A DNA stretch of 64,000 nt from Methylophilus sp. (GTDB taxonomy: Bacteria; Pseudomonadota; Gammaproteobacteria; Burkholderiales; Methylophilaceae): contig JAUYRP010000011.1 in NCBI GenBank assembly GCA_030696695.1, forward strand, positions 372,001 through 436,000, given 5' to 3'. Position 1 is the stretch's first letter, and the number at the start of each line of letters is the position of its first letter. The notes beneath the pieces were generated by a model. That model saw only the letters and a program-made list of their open reading frames with translations. It was not told the origin of the DNA and made no database searches. A program made the translations under genes and the position numbers. Shown here piece by piece: positions 59,694 through 64,000 of the stretch.

Positions 59694-60113
59694 ATGTTTA
59701 ATTTAAATAAAGAAAATATCCGTTCTGAAGCAGACCAACTTGCACAAGAAGCCAACAATACCGTGGATAAAGTAGCCAATCAGGTTAAATCATCCGCTGC
59801 AAAAGCTTCAGAAAAAATTGTCAATAAGACTGAAGCCACTAAAGATCAGGCTGAATCATTGATCAATAGCTTAAGAAATTTACTTGATGAGCACAAACAA
59901 CGATCAAAAGTGGATGAATTTAAAGAGCAACTTACTGACAAAGCAGCTGAGTTAAAAGCAGTGGTGACGGACGAAGTCACACATGCCTATGCAACCACTA
60001 AACAGCGTGCTGCAGATACTGTGAAAGAAAATCCAGTGGGCACTTTGGTGCTAGTAGCTGGTGTGGGCTTACTGTTAGGTTATGTGTTAGGCTCAAAACA
60101 ATCTTCACAATAA
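59694..60113 (+). CDS. YqjD/ElaB-like (DUF883) membrane-anchored protein
   Basis: 139 aa: a long charged amphipathic helix rich in Lys, Glu, Ala (NTVDKVANQVKSSAAKASEK) followed by a single C-terminal membrane helix PVGTLVLVAGVGLLLGYVLG. This is the DUF883 plan; E. coli YqjD and ElaB bind ribosomes and are stationary-phase proteins. Good ribosome site AGGAG. Thirteen bases before the next gene. Confidence 0.85.
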   Translation: MFNLNKENIRSEADQLAQEANNTVDKVANQVKSSAAKASEKIVNKTEATKDQAESLINSLRNLLDEHKQRSKVDEFKEQLTDKAAELKAVVTDEVTHAYATTKQRAADTVKENPVGTLVLVAGVGLLLGYVLGSKQSSQ

Positions 60114-60126
60114 GAAAGCATAAACT

Positions 60127-60582
60127 ATGTTTGCATCCATTCTAAAAATGATTACCTTCTACTTAATCGGCAACCGTATCTCTGAAGCTAAACAGGATTT
60201 AATAGCGGTGAAAGATAACGCAGCAGACTACGCTGAAAGCAGAGTAATGCGCATTAAACTGAATGTGATGCAAGATTTACAGCGCATCGTAAATAGTTTC
60301 ATTGGTTTTTTAGTGATGTTTTCCGCGATTATTTTCAGTGGCTTGCTAGGCTTAATGTGGTTATTTGCCACCGCCTGGCAAAGCCCAAATCGCGAACTTA
60401 TTTTAGGGATTGCTATGTTAGTACCACTGTGCGTCAGCGCTGTTATTTACTTGGCGATAAAAGCCTCTTGGCAGAAAAAACCCTTGTTAAATGAAACAAC
60501 CGAATTAATCTCCAATGATTGGCAAACGTTCCGCCACGGACTGGATGGGACTGCCGATACTTCGGATGAAGCAAACCGTTAA
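60127..60582 (+). CDS. YqjE-like / phage-holin-family membrane protein
   Basis: 151 aa with two central membrane helices (FIGFLVMFSAIIFSGLLGLM; LILGIAMLVPLCVSAVIYLA) and charged ends. It follows the DUF883 gene directly, as yqjE follows yqjD in E. coli, supporting a YqjE assignment. The holin similarity in databases refers to shape only; it is not evidence of a prophage. Confidence 0.75.
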   Translation: MFASILKMITFYLIGNRISEAKQDLIAVKDNAADYAESRVMRIKLNVMQDLQRIVNSFIGFLVMFSAIIFSGLLGLMWLFATAWQSPNRELILGIAMLVPLCVSAVIYLAIKASWQKKPLLNETTELISNDWQTFRHGLDGTADTSDEANR

Positions 60583-60627
60583 TTCGTATGGTTTAATACA
60601 CACTACTCCACTACCCGGACCACCCGC

Positions 60628-61260
60628 ATGAAAAAAATCCTACTTGTTGATGACCATAAAATTGTCTTGCAAGGTTTACGCAACTTGATTGAGTTGGAAT
60701 CCGATTTAGAAGTCACAGATGAAGCCTCTTCCGGTGTAGAGGCTTTAAACTTGATACGCAAAAATAAATACGATGTGGTGGTGCTGGATATTTCTATGCC
60801 AGACAAGAATGGTGTAGACACCTTACACGATCTTAAACACATTGCCCCAGATTTACCTGTGCTAGTGTTAAGTGGCTATGCTGAAGAGCAGTACGCACTC
60901 AATCTAATGCGTAGCGGATGTAAAGGTTACCTTTCTAAAGATGCGGATTCTGATGAAATCATCCGTGCTATTCGCACCATTGCACAAGGCAAAAAATACA
61001 TCTCCTCACAACTGGCCGAGTTAATGACAAACGAACTCAGCCACCCTTCTGACAAACAACTCCACGAACAATTGTCTGAACGTGAATTTCAAGTGTTCTT
61101 TAAACTGGCGAGTGGGCTAACGCCAACAGAAATTGCTGAAGAGTTGCATATCAGCATTAAAACAGTCAGTACCTATCGCACCAGAATTTTAGAAAAAATG
61201 AGTTTAAAAACCAATGCCGACTTAACTTACTATGCCATTAAATATGCCTTGGTTACCTAA
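60628..61260 (+). CDS. NarL/LuxR-type response regulator
   Basis: 210 aa. Receiver domain with acidic pocket LLVDDHKIVL, phospho-Asp in VVVLDISMPDKNGVD (about residue 54), Thr/Ser in VLVLSGYA and Lys in GYLSKDAD. The C-terminal LuxR helix-turn-helix is LSEREFQVFFKLASGLTPTE with IAEELHISIKTVSTYRTRIL. A good match for the HisKA_3 kinase at 57862-59283, separated by three stress-type membrane genes that may be its targets. Confidence 0.92.
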   Translation: MKKILLVDDHKIVLQGLRNLIELESDLEVTDEASSGVEALNLIRKNKYDVVVLDISMPDKNGVDTLHDLKHIAPDLPVLVLSGYAEEQYALNLMRSGCKGYLSKDADSDEIIRAIRTIAQGKKYISSQLAELMTNELSHPSDKQLHEQLSEREFQVFFKLASGLTPTEIAEELHISIKTVSTYRTRILEKMSLKTNADLTYYAIKYALVT

Positions 61261-61359
61261 AGTGAGCACTGGCAAAGTATGTAGGACAAAGCCCGATACA
61301 TTTGTAGTGGCACTTTTATTACATTATGGTTTTATTTGGCACCTTTTGCAGAAAAAATC

Positions 61360-61740
61360 ATGATGCGTGTACTTTTGGTCGAAGATTCCCAGTTGTTACG
61401 TGACTCTCTTATGGAGATGCTCAGTGGCTGTGTACACGTCAAAATAGATGACTATGCAACCAATAAACAAGAAGCGATTACTTTGCTGGATGCTAAAGAA
61501 TATGATTTCATGATTGCGGACATAGAGTTGGCGCAAGGCAATGGTTTTGAGGTGGTAAAACATACCATGAGTCCAGACTATCCGTTTAAACGTCCGTTAA
61601 CGCTCATGCTGACAAATCACACCAACGGGTACTTTAAAAACCTAGCCAATCAATTAGGCGTAAAGTATTTTTATGACAAATCCATGGATTTTGAAACTGC
61701 AATTCAAACCATAGAGGATGAATCTAAAAATTTCGCATAA
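61360..61740 (+). CDS. Stand-alone receiver-domain protein
   Basis: About 126 aa, a CheY-like receiver with no output domain: LLVEDSQLLRDSLMEML, phospho-Asp in FMIADIELAQGNG, Thr region LTLMLTNHTNG and Lys in KYFYDKSMDF. It may work by binding a partner or as a phosphate sink for the neighbouring kinase. The start is ATG 61360 or 61363; the frame goes back to a TTG at 61336. Followed at once by a terminator. Confidence 0.85.
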   Translation: MMRVLLVEDSQLLRDSLMEMLSGCVHVKIDDYATNKQEAITLLDAKEYDFMIADIELAQGNGFEVVKHTMSPDYPFKRPLTLMLTNHTNGYFKNLANQLGVKYFYDKSMDFETAIQTIEDESKNFA

Positions 61741-61768
61741 AAAAACGGGTATTCAATACCCGTTTTTT
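61741..61768. terminator. Strong bidirectional intrinsic terminator
   Basis: A 13-bp perfect stem AAAAACGGGTATT / AATACCCGTTTTT with a 1-nt centre and a T7 tract, between the converging receiver gene and TraB-family gene. It begins directly at the receiver stop. Confidence 0.92.
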
Positions 61769-61803
61769 TCATTCTGATCCAACTCATTACTACCAACAAA
61801 ACC

Positions 61804-62688
61804 TTAACGCATTTTTAATGGTGTTAATGTAAACCCTGCCTGTTTAAATGCTGCTATCAAACCAGTCTTGCCTGCTAGGTGGGAGGCGCCCACTGCAACA
61901 AAAGTAGGTCCTTCGCTAGCCTTTGCAATACTGCGTTGCGCCATCACTACGTTACGTTCATCCAACAGTTTTGCGCGCATTTTTTGCCATATTGGCTTAG
62001 GCAACATTCCACCGGTAATTTGCTCATCTAAACTGGAAATTTTCTCTGCATCGCCTTTTAAATAAGCGTTGATCAGCTTTTCAAAGTCTTTTTCTTTTTG
62101 CTCAGGGGTGCGCTTTAATACGGCTCGCAGCATCACCATTTGTTCCTCTAAACTAAAGCTATCCATTACCCCAAAATGCTCTTGTGGCGTCTCAATGCCC
62201 ACCACATCCTTCGATAAGTCTTCTGATTTTGTCATCAGTAAATTGTCTTGTGCAAATGGCGTTTGCGGCTTTGGCAAATCAAAAATCACAGCCAATAGCC
62301 ATGGTTTCATTTGCATGGCTGCGCCTAAGTGCATCACATGAAAATCCGCTAACTCCCGCACTTGCTCAAACTCTTCGTTGGTCATCAATGTCGCGATATT
62401 GCCTTCAGGCAACATCAGTAATTTGGGGTCTTGGCTGGGCGACACCTCCATCATAAAAGTGTCCACAGCATTCAACGCCTCTAGTACTTGCGGTGAAAAG
62501 TCAGCAACACGATTGTCATCGGTGTGCATGGTGCCAAATAAATAACTGGTGATGCCAGTTGGCGACTCCATTTTCCAGAACAACCCTTTATCAGCAGCTT
62601 GCACCCATAAAGGTGACAACATCAGTAGCGTTGCAAGCCAATAGATAGGGGTTTTAAACAATATTGCTGGACTAGAAAAACGGGACAT
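61804..62688 (-). CDS. TraB/GumN (TIKI-like) family protein
   Basis: 294 aa. Signal peptide (WLATLLMLSPLWVQAAD), then the TraB-fold signatures: LFGTMHTDDNR (first GxxH), FMMEVSP with conserved Glu, and FVAVGASHLAGKTGLI (second GxxH). The fold is shared with TIKI metalloproteases, so a periplasmic protease-like role is possible. The bacterial function is not established. A single gene between terminator 61741-61768 and the YgiQ gene. Confidence 0.9.
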   Translation of the reverse strand: MSRFSSPAILFKTPIYWLATLLMLSPLWVQAADKGLFWKMESPTGITSYLFGTMHTDDNRVADFSPQVLEALNAVDTFMMEVSPSQDPKLLMLPEGNIATLMTNEEFEQVRELADFHVMHLGAAMQMKPWLLAVIFDLPKPQTPFAQDNLLMTKSEDLSKDVVGIETPQEHFGVMDSFSLEEQMVMLRAVLKRTPEQKEKDFEKLINAYLKGDAEKISSLDEQITGGMLPKPIWQKMRAKLLDERNVVMAQRSIAKASEGPTFVAVGASHLAGKTGLIAAFKQAGFTLTPLKMR

Positions 62689-62739
62689 ATTCTCTCCTGA
62701 GTGTGCACATGCGCTTCTGAAAGACCACAGCCAATTTCA

Positions 62740-64000
62740 CTAGTTCTGTTTGGCTGGTTTTTTACTGGCTTGTCTGTGTGGTTTTGCAGACTCTACAACT
62801 TTAACGCCTGCTTTAGGCCGTTGTGCACTCTTAGCTTGGTAAGGCCTAGCTGCATTTTTCATGTCATTGAATGATCTCGGCAAGGGCTTAGCTTTAAAAC
62901 TGGTGCCATCAGATTGACGAATGGTGCCGATTACAGCTGGTTGAAATGCAGGCACCAAATGCTTTTTGCTGTTACCGATCAAATCGGCACGTCCCATACG
63001 CTTCAAAGCCTCGCGCAACATTGGCCAGTTAGCTGGGTCATGGTAGCGGATAAACGCTTTGTGTAGCTTACGCACACTACCCGCTTTAGCCACTGGCACA
63101 TCTTCAGAATCTTCAGTGACTTTGCGTAGCGGATTTTTACCACTGTGATACATGGCCGTGGCCATTGCCATGGGTGTAGGGGTAAAGTTTTGTACTTGAT
63201 CTAAGCGGAAATCATATTTTTTGAGCCAGAGTGCTAAATTCAGCATGTCTTCATCAGTAGTGCCAGGGTGGGATGCAATAAAGTATGGGATTAAATATTG
63301 CTTCTTGCCTGCCTCTGCACTGAATTTCTCAAACATGGCTTTGAATTCATCATATGCGCCCATGCCAGGTTTCATCATTTTGCTCAGCACATTCTCTTCA
63401 GAGTGTTCTGGTGCGATTTTTAAATAACCACCTACATGATGCTGCACCAACTCTTTAACATATTCTGGTGATTTCACTGCCAAATCGTAACGTAAGCCAG
63501 ATCCAATCAGAATCTTCTTCACCCCTTTGATGGCGCGCGCTTTGCGATAGAGTTGTATCAAAGCACTATGATCTGTATTGAGATTTTCGCAAATACCTGG
63601 ATAAACGCAGCTTAATTTACGACAAGCCTTTTCTATCGTTTCTGACTTACATGCGATGCGATACATATTGGCGGTGGGACCGCCTAAGTCTGAAATAATG
63701 CCAGTGAAACCATCCACTTTATCGCGGATTTCTTCAATTTCTTTGAGAATTGACTCTTCGCTACGGCTTTGAATAATGCGGCCTTCATGTTCAGTAATGG
63801 AGCAGAAAGTACACCCCCCAAAACAACCGCGCATAATATTCACAGAAAAGCGAATCATCTCCCACGCAGGTATTTTGGCGTTTTTATAGATGGGATGTGG
63901 CTTACGCGCGTAAGGCAAATCATAGACGTAATCCATCTCTTTGGTAGTGAGCGGAATGGGCGGCGGATTTAACCACACTTCACGGTCACCATGCTTTTGT
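62740..64000 (-). CDS. YgiQ-family radical SAM protein, C-terminal part
   Basis: The frame is open to the window edge (upstream codons read QKHGDRE before VWLNPP), so the N-terminal third is missing; full proteins have about 700 aa. The radical SAM cluster motif is CxxxCxxC in [19 protein letters not shown], then the family blocks [30 protein letters not shown] and [20 protein letters not shown]. The C-terminal tail is Lys/Ala/Pro-rich. The reaction of this family is unknown. Confidence 0.93.
   Translation of the reverse strand, partial: QKHGDREVWLNPPPIPLTTKEMDYVYDLPYARKPHPIYKNAKIPAWEMIRFSVNIMRGCFGGCTFCSITEHEGRIIQSRSEESILKEIEEIRDKVDGFTGIISDLGGPTANMYRIACKSETIEKACRKLSCVYPGICENLNTDHSALIQLYRKARAIKGVKKILIGSGLRYDLAVKSPEYVKELVQHHVGGYLKIAPEHSEENVLSKMMKPGMGAYDEFKAMFEKFSAEAGKKQYLIPYFIASHPGTTDEDMLNLALWLKKYDFRLDQVQNFTPTPMAMATAMYHSGKNPLRKVTEDSEDVPVAKAGSVRKLHKAFIRYHDPANWPMLREALKRMGRADLIGNSKKHLVPAFQPAVIGTIRQSDGTSFKAKPLPRSFNDMKNAARPYQAKSAQRPKAGVKVVESAKPHRQASKKPAKQN

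Noticed and set aside
60127-60582. Holin-like protein as a sign of prophage
   Set aside because: It follows a YqjD-like gene as yqjE does, and no phage gene is nearby.

Overview
The window is a dense, moderately AT-rich chromosomal segment with no rRNA, tRNA, CRISPR array, insertion sequence or phage gene that I can see. The gene content (ftsK-lolA-rarA-serS, Mfd, RpiA, TrxB, IspDF, GluQ-type synthetase, DUF502, DUF3301, Hsp33, UPF0178) is that of a Gram-negative proteobacterium. Protein flavour and base composition suggest a betaproteobacterium, most likely of the Methylophilaceae (Methylotenera-like). This is inference, because no single taxon-diagnostic gene is present.

Layout: 1-7.5 kb carries the end of an AddA/RecB-like helicase-nuclease, mfd, rpiA and mltF. 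7.6-14.5 kb (minus strand) is the classic ftsK-lolA-rarA-serS run, with an extra gene for a secreted TPR plus beta-barrel protein placed between lolA and rarA. 14.7-16.8 kb holds dps, trxB and an Smr-domain gene. 17-28.2 kb is an iron-uptake island: two complete ECF sigma / FecR anti-sigma / STN-bearing TonB receptor / PepSY membrane protein cassettes, arranged head to head around a 236-bp intergenic region with two Fur-box-like sites. 28.3-31.3 kb is ispD-ispF-ABC exporter (minus). 31.4-34.3 kb has a tandem PepSY periplasmic protein divergent from a cytochrome b561, then amtB with a near-consensus sigma-54 promoter and NtrC-like sites. A two-repeat protein of unknown function lies just beyond.

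35-39.5 kb: DUF3301-gluQ, a third TonB receptor with its own Fur box, and hslO. 39.5-42.8 kb is a minus-strand run of an RNA methyltransferase, an orphan pilin-like protein, an AIM24-family protein and an M48 protease. 42.9-48.2 kb: aqpZ, rsuA-like, DUF502, a BON protein, rhlE-type helicase, UPF0178 and lipocalin. 48.3-52.5 kb is a two-gene beta-glucan module (GH17-GT2 fusion plus a membrane GH17). 53.2-57.0 kb is a tightly overlapping four-gene operon (GT39, polyprenyl-P GT2, GtrA, YdjC-type deacetylase) that resembles envelope amino-sugar modification pathways. 57.2-61.7 kb is an envelope-stress/signalling block: EF-hand/BON protein, CHASE3 histidine kinase, YtjA, YqjD-like, YqjE-like, a NarL-type regulator and a lone receiver. 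The window ends with a TraB/GumN protein and the C-terminal part of a YgiQ radical SAM protein.

The observations I rate highest are the Slam-like protein co-oriented with lolA, the lipid-A-style GT39/GT2/GtrA/deacetylase operon, the mirrored iron cassettes, the sigma-54/NtrC architecture of amtB, and a perfect tandem 11-bp repeat upstream of the PepSY/cytochrome b561 pair.
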